A stretch of 64,000 nt of DNA, taken from positions 1 to 64,000 of the forward strand of contig NZ_SLZK01000011.1 of assembly GCF_004341105.1 (NCBI RefSeq), in the 5' to 3' direction. Shown piece after piece: positions 51,242 to 61,042 of the stretch. The position numbers and the translations under genes were made by a program. The stretch's first letter is position 1. Every line of letters begins with the position of its first letter. Under the pieces are notes generated by a model. The model was not told where the DNA came from. It ran no database searches and saw only the letters and a list, made by a program, of their open reading frames with translations. The stretch is from Rhizobium sp. BK418. GTDB taxonomy: Bacteria; Pseudomonadota; Alphaproteobacteria; Rhizobiales; Rhizobiaceae.

Positions 51242-51546
51242 TGTCGGCCAACCCGGGTTGCGCATGAAGCGACACACGCTCAGATTCGGAAGCTCCTGAG
51301 ACTTCGGCCAGTTTCGTCGGCGCCCCTTAAAAGTCGGGGCAGGATCCTGCAGGCTTGTATGCACACGACCAGCGCTCGCACTTTCGTGCCGCCGATCGGT
51401 TTACTGCTCACTCTCCTGACGAAGCGCCACTGTGATAAAGAAGGCGCGCAGCGCAAAATTGTTCAGATTGGGTCTACCACTTTCGGGATTGCCTCCCAAA
51501 TTGTGACGGTCAAGCGAGATGGCGCGTCGATCGACAGCGTTATCTC
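51242..51546. other. Intergenic before the kinase gene
   Basis: No gene or promoter match was recognised; the stretch may be the leader of the hybrid kinase mRNA. Confidence 0.4.
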
Positions 51547-54500
51547 ATGTCCCGATTTATCCCGCCGTCAATGCCCACGAGAACAGTCACGATGCAATCC
51601 CAACCGTCCGGTATTTCCACACGAATGCTGGGACTTGATCCGCCTATCGCCCTTGGACTTGTCGGCGCATTCCTTTTTTTCCTGGTCAGCGGGTTCATGG
51701 CCTATTTCAATCTCCAGGCCCTGGAAGAGGGCAACGCGAGAATAGTCCAGACCCACGTCGCGATCGTCGCGCTCGATGAACTGCTCTCGCAACTTCAGGA
51801 CGCCGAGACAGGGCAGCGCGGTTTCCTGCTAACGAACGACGAAAGCTATCTCGCTCCTTACAATACGGCGCTTCGTGCGATCAGGCCGCAGTTGGACAAA
51901 ATCAGGGGCCTCACCAGCGGTAATCCCGGCCAGAGCGAAAGGTTGACGACGCTTCAGCAACATGTCGAAGCCAAGCTGGGAGAGCTCGCCAGATCGATCG
52001 ATCTACGCCGCAACGCCGGCCTCGAAGCGGCACTCGCCATCGTCAACTCCGATAGCGGCAAGATCGAGATGGATGCAATCCGTGCGCAAGTCGCCGCTAT
52101 GACGGCAAGCGAGGGAGAAACCAGAATCCAGCGGCTTAGCGAAATGAATAGCGCCCAACGCACGGCGCTCGTCAGCACGCTACTCTCCGGGGCTCTCGGG
52201 CTCCTGCTCACGATGACGATCGGCTATCTGGTGCGCAGGGCCACGCTTGCCCGACGCCGGGACGAGTGGCTCCAGTCGGGCCAGGTCGGACTGGCGAGCG
52301 CCATGATGGGGGATCAAACTCTGGAGCAGCTCGGCAACAGCATCCTGGACTTTCTGGCCGCTTACGCTGGCGCTGTCGCAGGCGCCATTTTTACCAGTGA
52401 TGGCTATAATTACCGACGGGCCGCCGTTTACGGAGTTCGCGACAATGGGAGCATCCCGATCGAGTTTAGGCCAAGAGAAGGCCTGCTCGGGCAGGCAGCT
52501 GCGCAAGACAGGTCGATAGTGATCGATGAGGTGCCGGACGGCTATCTCGCCTTCGGTTCGGCGTTCGGTGCGGACAAGCCGAGACATCTGGTCATTCTAC
52601 CCGGTAGCGTCGACGGCGCCGTCAACTCGGTGATCGAACTCGGTTTCCTGCGCCCCGTCGACGAGAGGGTGATCGTTCTTCTGGAGCGGGCATCGGAAGC
52701 CGTTGCCGTCGCCGTTCGATCGGCGACCTATCGCAGCGAACTCCAGAACCTGCTGGAAGAGACCCAGCGACAGTCCGAGGAATTGCAGACCCAGAGCGAG
52801 GAACTCAGGGTCTCGAATGAAGAATTGGAGGAACAGAGCCGGGCTTTGAAGGAGTCCCAGGCACGCCTCGAGCAGCAGCAGGTCGAGCTCGAACAGACCA
52901 ATACACAGCTCGAAGAACAAGCCCAGCAACTGGAAAAGCAGCGTGACGATCTCGAGCAGGCCAATGCCGCCGTCAGCCTCAAGGCGCGGGAACTGGAGCA
53001 GGCAAGCCAGTACAAGTCGGATTTCCTCGCCAACATGTCGCACGAGCTGCGTACCCCGCTCAATTCGTCGCTCATCCTTGCCAAGCTTCTCGCAGACAAT
53101 CCGGAAGACAACCTCACCGAAGAGCAGGTCAAATATGCAAAGACCATCCAGTCCTCCGGCAATGACCTGTTGAATCTCATCAACGACATTCTCGATCTTT
53201 CGAAGATCGAAGCCGGTCACGTGGAGATTCGGCCCGAAATGATGACGGTCGAGCGCCTGGCGAGCAATCTTCGCCAGGTTTTCCATCCGCTGACGGCCCA
53301 TAAGAAACTGGACTTTGCCATCGAGATCGCGCCGGATTGCCCTACGGTCATCGAAACTGATCCGCAGCGACTTGAACAGGTGCTGAAGAACCTCCTGTCG
53401 AACGCCGTCAAGTTCACCGATGCAGGCTTGGTCACGCTGTCGATCCGCAGCGCCGATGCCGGACAGGTCGCCTTCTCCGTGAGCGATACCGGCATTGGCA
53501 TAGCGAGCGAACAGCAGCGCCACGTCTTCGATGCCTTCCATCAGGCCGATAGCACCATCAGCCGCAAGTATGGTGGCACTGGCCTCGGTCTCTCGATCTG
53601 CCGGCAGCTTGTGCGCCTGCTGGGCGGCACGATCGGTCTTGCGAGCCAGCCGGGGCAGGGCAGTACCTTTACCGTCACCATCCCCCAAGCCTACGACCCG
53701 GCAAAGATCGTGCCGGAGGACCTGAAGCCTGGCGCACTCGTGGTGCCCCCGGTTGCAATGCCGGAGCAAATCCGTGTTTCGGCGCCGGGCCCCGTGCACA
53801 AGATCGCGGACGATCGTGCTGCACTGACCGACGCAAAGCGCGTCCTGCTGATCATCGAAGATGACGAGATGTTCGCCTCGATCGTGCGCGATCTGTCACG
53901 TGAGATGGGCTTTCATGCGCTGATCGCGGGAACGGCTGATGAGGCGCTGCGATTGGCCAAGGAGTTCATGCCGAATGCGATCATCCTCGATGTCGGCCTG
54001 CCTGACCAGTCAGGGCTTTCGGTCCTCGATCGCCTCAAGCACGACGTCAAGACCCGCCACATTCCTATTCATATCGTATCGGCAGGCGATCATGCGGAAA
54101 CTGCCTATTCGCTTGGCGCCGTCGGGTATGCCGTCAAACCGGTCAATCGCGACGAACTCGTTGATGTCCTCCAAAAGCTGGACGCAAGGCTTTCTCAGCG
54201 CGTCAATCGGGTTCTGATCGTAGAGGACGATTCGGTACAGCGCGACGCGGTCGCTAAACTGCTCGGGACGCAGGACGTCGAGACGGTCACCGCGAGCACG
54301 GCGGCAGAGTGCCTTGAACGTCTGCGACAAGAGACCTTTGACTGCATGGTCCTCGATCTCTCCCTGCCGGATGCATCCGGCTACTCGCTTCTCGAGACAT
54401 TGAGCCAGGAGAGCGCCTACGCCTTTCCCCCCGTGATCGTCTATACCGGCAGGGAATTGTCGGCGGACGACGAGCAAAAGCTGCGCCGTTACTCCAAATC

Positions 54501-55023
54501 GATCATTATCAAGGGGGCAAAGTCTCCCGAGCGCCTTCTCGACGAGGTGAGCCTCTTCCTGCATCAGGTGATTTCGGAGCTCCCAGCCGAGCAGCAGAAG
54601 ATGATCCGCAGGGCGCAACATCGCGACGCGCTTCTCGAAGGGCGCCGTATTCTCGTCGTCGAGGATGACGTGCGCAATGTCTACGCGCTTACCAATATCC
54701 TTGAGCCGCGGGGCGCAATCATCGAGATTGCCCGCAATGGCCGGGAGGCGCTGGATGCCCTGGAGAAAGCGATGATCGACCCGCGGTTCGCGATCGACCT
54801 GGTGTTGATGGATGTGATGATGCCCGTCATGGACGGCCTGACGGCCACGCGTCAAATTCGCAAGAACCCCGAATGGAGGAAGCTACCGATCATCACACTG
54901 ACCGCCAAGGCCATGCCGGATGACCAGCAGCGCTGCATCGAGGCTGGTGCCAACGACTACATGGCAAAGCCCCTCGACGTCGAGAAGCTTCTGTCGCTCG
55001 TTCGGGTCTGGATTCCGAAATGA
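51547..55023 (+). CDS. CHASE3-GAF hybrid histidine kinase with three receiver domains
   Basis: An 1158-residue membrane sensor. Order: membrane helix (about 32-52), periplasmic CHASE3 domain (about 55-200, with LQDAETGQRGFLLTNDESYL), second membrane helix (about 208-228), GAF (about 255-395), long Glu/Gln-rich coiled coil (398-490), HisKA with phosphorylatable H499 (FLANMSHELRTPLN), HATPase_c (TGIGI, GTGLGLSI), then three receivers with aspartates at 815, 937 and 1089. It probably feeds phosphate to downstream partners. Its stop overlaps the cheR start (ATGA). Start uncertain: ATGs at 51571 and 51592 are alternatives, none with a good ribosome site. Confidence 0.9.
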   Translation: MSRFIPPSMPTRTVTMQSQPSGISTRMLGLDPPIALGLVGAFLFFLVSGFMAYFNLQALEEGNARIVQTHVAIVALDELLSQLQDAETGQRGFLLTNDESYLAPYNTALRAIRPQLDKIRGLTSGNPGQSERLTTLQQHVEAKLGELARSIDLRRNAGLEAALAIVNSDSGKIEMDAIRAQVAAMTASEGETRIQRLSEMNSAQRTALVSTLLSGALGLLLTMTIGYLVRRATLARRRDEWLQSGQVGLASAMMGDQTLEQLGNSILDFLAAYAGAVAGAIFTSDGYNYRRAAVYGVRDNGSIPIEFRPREGLLGQAAAQDRSIVIDEVPDGYLAFGSAFGADKPRHLVILPGSVDGAVNSVIELGFLRPVDERVIVLLERASEAVAVAVRSATYRSELQNLLEETQRQSEELQTQSEELRVSNEELEEQSRALKESQARLEQQQVELEQTNTQLEEQAQQLEKQRDDLEQANAAVSLKARELEQASQYKSDFLANMSHELRTPLNSSLILAKLLADNPEDNLTEEQVKYAKTIQSSGNDLLNLINDILDLSKIEAGHVEIRPEMMTVERLASNLRQVFHPLTAHKKLDFAIEIAPDCPTVIETDPQRLEQVLKNLLSNAVKFTDAGLVTLSIRSADAGQVAFSVSDTGIGIASEQQRHVFDAFHQADSTISRKYGGTGLGLSICRQLVRLLGGTIGLASQPGQGSTFTVTIPQAYDPAKIVPEDLKPGALVVPPVAMPEQIRVSAPGPVHKIADDRAALTDAKRVLLIIEDDEMFASIVRDLSREMGFHALIAGTADEALRLAKEFMPNAIILDVGLPDQSGLSVLDRLKHDVKTRHIPIHIVSAGDHAETAYSLGAVGYAVKPVNRDELVDVLQKLDARLSQRVNRVLIVEDDSVQRDAVAKLLGTQDVETVTASTAAECLERLRQETFDCMVLDLSLPDASGYSLLETLSQESAYAFPPVIVYTGRELSADDEQKLRRYSKSIIIKGAKSPERLLDEVSLFLHQVISELPAEQQKMIRRAQHRDALLEGRRILVVEDDVRNVYALTNILEPRGAIIEIARNGREALDALEKAMIDPRFAIDLVLMDVMMPVMDGLTATRQIRKNPEWRKLPIITLTAKAMPDDQQRCIEAGANDYMAKPLDVEKLLSLVRVWIPK

Positions 55024-55856
55024 CGGACGGGCCTTCGGAAAAAAGCGAGGACATCGAGATCCGGCTCCTTCTGGAAGCTTTGTTCCTCAAATACCACTAC
55101 GACTTTCGCAATTATGCGATGGCATCGATCAAGCGTCGCCTCAAGCAGGCGCGCCTGCAAATGGGCTTTGCAACCTTCTCGGCGCTGCAGGAGGGTCTTT
55201 TGCACGACCCCTCGCTGCTGCCACGACTGTTGAGCTTCCTGACCGTCCAGGTCAGTGAAATGTTCCGCGACCCGAGCTACTTCAAAGCTATCCGCGAGAC
55301 GGTCGTGCCGCACCTGCGGACCTATCCGTCGCTGAAGATCTGGGTCGCCGGCTGCAGCAGCGGCGAAGAACTCTATTCCCTGGTCATCCTTTTTCGGGAG
55401 GAGGGGCTCGAAGCGCGCACCCTCTTTTATGCAACAGACATCAACCAGGAAGCCCTGGGTGCTGCGGAGGCCGGCGTATACGCGTTGGACCGGGTGCCGC
55501 TGTTTACCGAAAACCATCGTAAATCCGGCGGCAAGTCTTCGCTCTCCGACTATTATCAGGCGGCTTATGGCAGGGTGCTATTCGACAAGACGCTGCGGCG
55601 AAACGTTGTCTTTTCGGATCACAGCCTCGTCACGGATGCCGTCTTTGCGGAAATGCATTTGATTTCCTGCCGGAACGTGCTGATCTATTTTGACCGAGCG
55701 CTGCAGGATCGCGCGCTGGGCCTATTCAAGGATTCGCTCGCCCGAAAAGGATTTCTCGGACTGGGTGCCAAGGAGAGCCTGCGGTTCTCGCGCCATGCCG
55801 GAGCCTTCAGCGACTTCGTGCGCGAGGAGAGGATCTATCAGAGGCGGGTCGGATGA
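55020..55856 (+). CDS. cheR: CheR-type protein-glutamate O-methyltransferase
   Basis: A 278-residue SAM-dependent methyltransferase: N-terminal helical domain (KYHYDFRNYAMASIKRRLKQ), SAM motif WVAGCSSGEELYSLVI, then FYATDINQEALGAAEAGVY and the CheR-specific LISCRNVLIYFDRALQ. It overlaps both neighbours by four bases. With a CheB but no chemoreceptor nearby, the pair likely tunes the sensory kinase rather than flagellar chemotaxis (inference). Confidence 0.92.
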   Translation: MTDGPSEKSEDIEIRLLLEALFLKYHYDFRNYAMASIKRRLKQARLQMGFATFSALQEGLLHDPSLLPRLLSFLTVQVSEMFRDPSYFKAIRETVVPHLRTYPSLKIWVAGCSSGEELYSLVILFREEGLEARTLFYATDINQEALGAAEAGVYALDRVPLFTENHRKSGGKSSLSDYYQAAYGRVLFDKTLRRNVVFSDHSLVTDAVFAEMHLISCRNVLIYFDRALQDRALGLFKDSLARKGFLGLGAKESLRFSRHAGAFSDFVREERIYQRRVG

Positions 55857-56419
55857 CGGCGATCGAACCCGAAGCCGTCGTGATCGGTGCATCGGCGGGC
55901 GCGCTTGAGGCCCTGTCGGTCATTCTTCCCGCCCTGCCCAGGAACTTCCGGCTGCCGATCCTCGTGGTGGTCCATGTGCCGCCGGACAAACGCAGCGTCT
56001 TGGCTGAGGTGTTCCGGGCCAAGTGCCAGCTTCACGTGGAAGAGGCTGAAGACAAGGCGCCGCTTGCTGCTGGGACGATCTATTTCGCGCCGCCGGACTA
56101 TCATCTGCTCGTCGAGCTCGATAAAAGCGTTTCACTCTCCAGCGATGAGCCCGTCCTTTTTTCCCGCCCGTCGATCGACGTGCTGTTTGAAAGTGCCGCC
56201 GACGCGTATGGGCCAGCCTTGATCGCGATCGTACTCACCGGTGCCAATCATGATGGTGCCAAAGGTTTGCAGGCCGTCGCTGAGGCCAATGGGATAACGC
56301 TTGTCCAAGACCCGGGCTCGGCCTTCGCACCCACGATGCCCGAAGCAGCCATTCAAATGTGTCCGAGCGCTCGTATCATGTCACTCGAGGCGCTTGCAAA
56401 ATATCTAAACGAGGTTTGA
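55853..56419 (+). CDS. cheB: CheB-type methylesterase (no receiver domain)
   Basis: A 188-residue stand-alone CheB catalytic domain: nucleophile serine in VIGASAGALEALSV, catalytic histidine in VVVHVPPDKRS, aspartate in LTGANHDGAKGL, and QDPGSAFAPTMPEAA. The usual N-terminal receiver is absent, so its activity is not directly phospho-regulated. Overlaps cheR by four bases; the next gene starts 8 bases after its stop. Confidence 0.92.
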   Translation: MTAIEPEAVVIGASAGALEALSVILPALPRNFRLPILVVVHVPPDKRSVLAEVFRAKCQLHVEEAEDKAPLAAGTIYFAPPDYHLLVELDKSVSLSSDEPVLFSRPSIDVLFESAADAYGPALIAIVLTGANHDGAKGLQAVAEANGITLVQDPGSAFAPTMPEAAIQMCPSARIMSLEALAKYLNEV

Positions 56420-56427
56420 GGCAAATC

Positions 56428-57483
56428 ATGGGGCCTGTTCCCTTTCTTCTGGTCGACGATCTGGAAGAAAATCTTCTCTCCCTGGAGGCACTGCTGCGGC
56501 GGGATGACCTCCTTCTTTTGAAAGCCCGCTCCGGTGACGAAGCACTCGAGCTTCTGCTGCAGAACGATGTCGCCTTGGCGCTTGTGGACGTGCAGATGCC
56601 GGGTCTTGATGGCTTCGAGCTGGCCGAACTCATGCGCGGCAATGAGCGCACGCGGCGCATCCCGATCATCTTCGTCACAGCCGGAACGTCTGACGGCCAA
56701 CGGCGCTTCCGTGGCTACGAAGCTGGCGCCGTTGATTTCATCCAGAAGCCGATCGAGCCGGATATCCTGCGCAGCAAGGTCGAGGTATTCTTCGAACTTT
56801 ACCGCCAAAGGCAACAGCTCGAGGCGCAGAGGGATGAACTCACGGCGCAGGCCGCAGCGCTCAAGCAGGCGGCCGAACACAAGGACGTCCTGCTTCGAGA
56901 GATCAATCACCGCATCAAGAACCTGTTCAGCATGACCGCGGGGCTGATCTCATTGAGCGCGCGGCCAGCCCGCACTGTTGCCGAGCTGGAAACCGACCTC
57001 AGAGCGCGCATGCACGCACTGGCGCGCGCCCATGAACTGATACTGCCCAATCTGGCAAGCGGCATTGACGCAACCGGCGCGGCAACGACAGTACAGGCCC
57101 TCATCCGCGCGATCGTTGCGCCTCACGAACATGAGCAAGGCCCCGAAATCGCTGTCACCGGCTCCGATGCGCCGATCATGGGCAATGCACTCACCTCGCT
57201 TGCGCTTCTTCTTCATGAACTCACCACGAACGCAGCCAAATACGGCGCTCTGTCCGCGCCCGATGGCAGTCTGGCGATCGCCACGTCAACGGTTGGCGAC
57301 ACGTTCCGCATAACGTGGGACGAGCGGGGCTCTCCGCCATTGGACGCCTCCAACCGTGAAGGATTCGGAACCACGCTCGAAAAGGCGGCCTTGCGCGGCC
57401 TTAACGGCTTGATCGAAAAGAACTGGACGAGTGAAGGGCTCTCTCTGTCGCTGGAAATGCCTGCGGCCAATCTTGCGACCTAG
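56428..57483 (+). CDS. Response regulator fused to an HWE/HisKA_2 histidine kinase
   Basis: A 351-residue soluble protein: receiver (FLLVDDLEENLLSLEALL, aspartate in ALVDVQMPG, lysine in FIQKPI), coiled coil (about 115-145), then an HWE/HisKA_2 dimerisation helix with phosphoacceptor in LREINHRIKNLFSM and an ATPase domain with LHELTTNAAKYGALS and EGFGTTLEKAALRGL. HWE and HisKA_2 kinases are the usual inputs to PhyR in the alphaproteobacterial general stress response. Start at 56428 follows a TTTGAGG site; the longer frame to 56359 overlaps cheB. Confidence 0.9.
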   Translation: MGPVPFLLVDDLEENLLSLEALLRRDDLLLLKARSGDEALELLLQNDVALALVDVQMPGLDGFELAELMRGNERTRRIPIIFVTAGTSDGQRRFRGYEAGAVDFIQKPIEPDILRSKVEVFFELYRQRQQLEAQRDELTAQAAALKQAAEHKDVLLREINHRIKNLFSMTAGLISLSARPARTVAELETDLRARMHALARAHELILPNLASGIDATGAATTVQALIRAIVAPHEHEQGPEIAVTGSDAPIMGNALTSLALLLHELTTNAAKYGALSAPDGSLAIATSTVGDTFRITWDERGSPPLDASNREGFGTTLEKAALRGLNGLIEKNWTSEGLSLSLEMPAANLAT

Positions 57484-57537
57484 CCTGTTTGTGAGGGAAG
57501 GACCGAGAGTAGGGGCATCGCAATCGCCGCGGCCGCT

Positions 57538-59760
57538 TCAGTGATCGAGAACATCGCGCACACGTGCGGCGAGCTCTTCAAAAGAGAATGGCTTTGTGAG
57601 CAAATTCACGCCCTTATCGAGACGGCCGTGATGAACGATGGCATTGCGGGAATATCCCGTCGTAAATAGCGCTTTGATCGTCGGGATCATTTCACGCGCC
57701 TTGACGACGACTTCCGCGCCACTCATGCCGCCGGGCAATACGACATCCGAGAAGATCAAATCGACCTTGCCGTGGCTCAACAGCGTCTGCAGCGCCGCCG
57801 GACCATCCTTGGCCTCGAGAACATGATAGCCAAGTTCTCGCAATGACTCGACCGAATAGGAGCGAACATCCGGATCGTCCTCGAGGACGAGGACAACCTC
57901 GCCTGCCGCCGCCTCCGGCAACGCTTGGGCTTCCGTGCCCTCCTCGTCAGCCCTCTCCACTGACAATCGCGGCAAATACATTTTGACCGTGGTGCCTTCG
58001 CCCACCTCGGAATAGATCTTCACATGCCCACTCGATTGCTTCACGAATCCGTAGACCTGGCTGAGACCCAACCCCGTGCCCTTGCCCTGGTCCTTGGTCG
58101 TGAAAAATGGCTCGAAGACATGGGACAGCGTTTCGGAATCCATCCCCGTCCCGGTGTCGGAAACGCTGATGGCGATATACTGGCCCGGTAGCACTTCGGC
58201 ATGCATCGAAGCGTAGGCTTCATCGAGATGCGCGTTGAAGGTTTCGATCGTGAGCTTGCCGCCATCCTGCATCGCATCGCGGGCGTTAATGGCAAGGTTG
58301 AGCAGCGCGCTTTCCAGTTCGTTCGGATCCGCCTCCGTTTTCCAGAGCCCCGCCGCAAGCACGACCTCGATCTGGAAAATCTCTCCGAGGGTGCGATGCA
58401 GTATTTCGGACATGCCGCGAATGAGGCTGTTTGCATCGATAGGCTTTGGATCGAGCGGTTGCCGGCGAGCGAAAGCCAGTAGCCTTTGGGTCAGAGCGGC
58501 GGCTCGTCTTGCCCCGGTCATTGCCTGGGAGGCGGCGCGCCTGAACCGGCCCGACTCCTCCGGGAGGTTTCGTAACAGAGTGTCGAGATTGCCGACGATG
58601 ATCTGGAGGAGATTGTTGAAATCGTGCGCGACCCCACCCGTCAATTGACCGATTGCTTCCATCTTCTGCGCCTGCCGCAAAGCCTCTGCGTTGCGCGTAA
58701 GCTCGTCCGTCTTCTGCTTCACCATATTTTCGAGGTTGGTGTTGAGGTCCTTAAGCGCTGCTTCCGCGCGCCGTCGCTCCTGCAGCTCGCGCTGAGCGGC
58801 TTCGAAAAGACGTGCGTTATCCATCGCAACGGCAGCTTCGCCCGCAAGACCGGCAAGCCCGCTTTCCGAGGATTCATCGAACACGCCAACATCCGAATGC
58901 CCGAAGAAGAGGCCACCAATCACTTCACCCGTTCGCGAAATTACAGGGACCGCGAGATAGCTTCGAACAGGAAGATGTCCCTCCGGCATGCCGTGGTGCG
59001 GCGCGTTTTTGCCGTAGCGAGCGTCCTTTGTGATGTCATCGGATCGAACGACTCCCTGCCCCAGGAACCTCGGGGCGAAAACCTCGGTGTTGCGGGGCAT
59101 CGGAAATTTGGAAAATGCCTCGCGGGCAACGCCTGAGAGTGTGTACAGCAAATAACTCTCGCCCGCCGAATTGACGAGGTTGTAAAAGAAGGCGCCAAAC
59201 TGAGCACCGGTGAGCTCGACGCCGGCGTCCGTTACCAACTGGACGACTTTCTCAAGATCATTTTCGCGGGCAAGAGCGGCGCCGGCGCGATTTAGAATTT
59301 CGAGCGCACGGGTGCGCTCCCGCAACGCAATTTCCGTTTCCCGCTGCTCGGTGCGGTCACGGAGGATCTTAACGAAACCGATGATGTGCCCGTCGTCATT
59401 CAGGATCGGCGTTGTCTCACCGACGGCCCATATCCGCCCGCCGTCCTTCTGCAACCTCCATCCTTCGCCGCTGCCCTTTCCCTTCGACCTGGCATCGGCA
59501 AGCTCGGTCGCAAGAAGCGCCGCTGCGCCGTCCTCGGGCGGGAATATCGCGACAAGGGTCTGCCCAAGCATTTCCGTCTGCGACCATCCGAGAAGTCTTT
59601 CGGCTCCCTTACTCCAGCCGGTAATAATTCCCTCCAGGTCGAGCATGATGATGCCGGTGTCGACCGCGCTATCGAGGATTTGCTGGAGACGTTTGGCTGG
59701 AAAATCGCTGGCGGACTGCATGAATTGCCTGCTCATTGGGATACCGGCCGACGTTAGCAT
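57538..59760 (-). CDS. PAS-GAF hybrid histidine kinase
   Basis: A 740-residue soluble hybrid kinase: PAS (about 20-140; GIIMLDLEGIITGWSKGAER), GAF (about 165-320; RSYLAVPVISRTGEVIGGLF), coiled coil, HisKA with phosphoacceptor in IGQLTGGVAHDFNNLLQ, HATPase_c (SDTGTGMD, GKGTGLGLSQVYGFV) and a C-terminal receiver with DLIFSDVVLPGG. It is convergent with the CheR/CheB/HWE operon. No membrane segment, so the signal is intracellular. The precise start is unclear; ATGs at 59736 and 59721 are in frame. Confidence 0.9.
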   Translation of the reverse strand: MLTSAGIPMSRQFMQSASDFPAKRLQQILDSAVDTGIIMLDLEGIITGWSKGAERLLGWSQTEMLGQTLVAIFPPEDGAAALLATELADARSKGKGSGEGWRLQKDGGRIWAVGETTPILNDDGHIIGFVKILRDRTEQRETEIALRERTRALEILNRAGAALARENDLEKVVQLVTDAGVELTGAQFGAFFYNLVNSAGESYLLYTLSGVAREAFSKFPMPRNTEVFAPRFLGQGVVRSDDITKDARYGKNAPHHGMPEGHLPVRSYLAVPVISRTGEVIGGLFFGHSDVGVFDESSESGLAGLAGEAAVAMDNARLFEAAQRELQERRRAEAALKDLNTNLENMVKQKTDELTRNAEALRQAQKMEAIGQLTGGVAHDFNNLLQIIVGNLDTLLRNLPEESGRFRRAASQAMTGARRAAALTQRLLAFARRQPLDPKPIDANSLIRGMSEILHRTLGEIFQIEVVLAAGLWKTEADPNELESALLNLAINARDAMQDGGKLTIETFNAHLDEAYASMHAEVLPGQYIAISVSDTGTGMDSETLSHVFEPFFTTKDQGKGTGLGLSQVYGFVKQSSGHVKIYSEVGEGTTVKMYLPRLSVERADEEGTEAQALPEAAAGEVVLVLEDDPDVRSYSVESLRELGYHVLEAKDGPAALQTLLSHGKVDLIFSDVVLPGGMSGAEVVVKAREMIPTIKALFTTGYSRNAIVHHGRLDKGVNLLTKPFSFEELAARVRDVLDH

Positions 59761-59889
59761 AATCGCGGGGAAGAAAAAGATGGCCGCGCCCGCGATATTC
59801 CGACCGATTGTCGGAGGCTCGATCTCTCGTGCTGACCAGCCCTGGGATTAAAAAGACGTCGGCCCAAACGTTCACATGGCTCTCGCCAA

Positions 59890-60216
59890 TTAGGGGCTGG
59901 CGGACGATCGACGAGGCGGCTTCAACTGCTGCGGATTACAAAGCAACCTTGGTGAAGCTGCGTTCGAAAGATCGAGCTGATCCCAGGGAACAGCCAGTCC
60001 TTCACCTGAGCGAAGCCCGGCAGCTCCGAGGACTGCGCGGGCGAACGAAGAGGACGCCAGGCTTTCAAGAAGTGCAAAGGTTCCGACGTGGTATTCGACG
60101 ACGAAGAGTTCGCCGCCATGCGCTTCTGCGACAACTTCCTCGATGCGTCCCACCACCTCGTTGCCCGGTCCTAGCACCCGTGCGCCCAGCAGATCCTGGA
60201 GAAATAGCTCACTCAT
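59890..60216 (-). CDS. PRC-barrel domain protein
   Basis: A 108-residue protein whose first 75 residues form a PRC barrel: QDLLGARVLGPGNEVVGRIE, EVVAEAHGGELFVVEYHVG, GEGLAVPWDQLDLSN. The remaining tail is basic. PRC barrels act in protein or RNA binding (as in RimM) and, in rhizobia, occur in many small stress proteins. AGGAGGG precedes ATG 60216. It follows the lipoprotein gene by 85 bases and may share its stress promoter. Confidence 0.85.
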   Translation of the reverse strand: MSELFLQDLLGARVLGPGNEVVGRIEEVVAEAHGGELFVVEYHVGTFALLESLASSSFARAVLGAAGLRSGEGLAVPWDQLDLSNAASPRLLCNPQQLKPPRRSSASP

Positions 60217-60301
60217 GACAGCCCTCCTGGAATCCACCTTAAACCATTCGACGAAACCACGACGCTGGTGACAACCCCGAGCGAAACCTCCAGCAATTTC
60301 T

Positions 60302-60736
60302 TCATCGTATCTTCCTCAGCCGATCAAGGTCGTCCCGTGTGCGCCTGAGGGCTGAGACGACGCGCTCGGTTTGCGGGCGATCCCTCCTTGAGGCGGCATC
60401 CGTTGCTTGGCCGAGTAGGGAAGGGAGGTCGGCAAGAGCAGTCTGGGACGGAGAAAACCCGCTGTTCTTCAGTTCATCTACCAGCGCGGAAACTTCTCGG
60501 CTGCACCGCTCCAGAGCAGGCCCGCTGAACGTCGCGGGAACGCGACCGTCCAATCGGGCCTCGGCGATCATTTCGGCGCTCGCGACCCATGACCCCATTT
60601 GCTGAAGAATGCGTCTTTGCTGATCGGCCTCGCTGGAGCAAGACGCCAATAGGGCAACCGTCGCAAGCAGGCAGGTTCTATACGCCGGCCACTTCAGGAA
60701 ACCTTCTCCATATTTGTCGTCTTTGCTCTCGATCAT
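60302..60736 (-). CDS. Predicted lipoprotein (144 aa)
   Basis: A hydrophobic segment with lipobox, CLLATVALLASCSSEADQQ, after a 20-residue basic N-terminal extension; the lipid cysteine would be about residue 32. The mature part is helical (MGSWVASAEMIAEARLDGRV, ERVVSALRRTRDDLDRLRK). No family recognised. The start at 60736 lies just downstream of a stress-type promoter; the longer frame to 60889 crosses it. Confidence 0.75.
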   Translation of the reverse strand: MIESKDDKYGEGFLKWPAYRTCLLATVALLASCSSEADQQRRILQQMGSWVASAEMIAEARLDGRVPATFSGPALERCSREVSALVDELKNSGFSPSQTALADLPSLLGQATDAASRRDRPQTERVVSALRRTRDDLDRLRKIR

Positions 60737-60772
60737 GGAACGCCTGTGCACGGTCGCGCGCTTGGCTAGGAA

Positions 60773-60797
60773 AACGCAAAGCGATGCGGTGAGTTCC
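60773..60797 (-). promoter_or_regulatory. EcfG-type promoter of the lipoprotein gene
   Basis: Reverse strand GGAAC (60797-60793), spacer 17, GTT (60775-60773) preceded by C; start codon 37 bases further. Confidence 0.75.
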
Positions 60798-60986
60798 GGC
60801 TGCAGCCATCGGTGCATCTTCACGTCGCCAGCGACGATCAGGACGAGAAGCCTGGCGGTCCGACGGGAGCAGGCGCAGCCGCGCAGCAAGCTGTGCGGCG
60901 CAGGTTCAGGGACAGGGCCTCATGATAATTTGTTGCCCCAAAGGGTCTGCTTGCGACCGTTATACAAGATTGGAGCGACGTCGAAC

Positions 60987-61011
60987 GGAACTTCGGTTTG
61001 CTGCTGAGGTT
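60987..61011 (+). promoter_or_regulatory. EcfG-type promoter of a broken gene and DUF1003
   Basis: GGAAC 60987-60991, spacer 17, GTT 61009-61011. The relic at 61043 and then the DUF1003 gene lie downstream. Confidence 0.75.
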
Positions 61012-61042
61012 AAAGAGTGAGTGTCGAAGGAAAGTAACAGCG

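Noticed and set aside
52597..53799. 400-codon reverse frame inside the hybrid kinase
   Set aside because: Antisense of the coiled-coil and kinase core; Leu/Gln-rich repetitive translation is the mirror of Glu/Gln codons.
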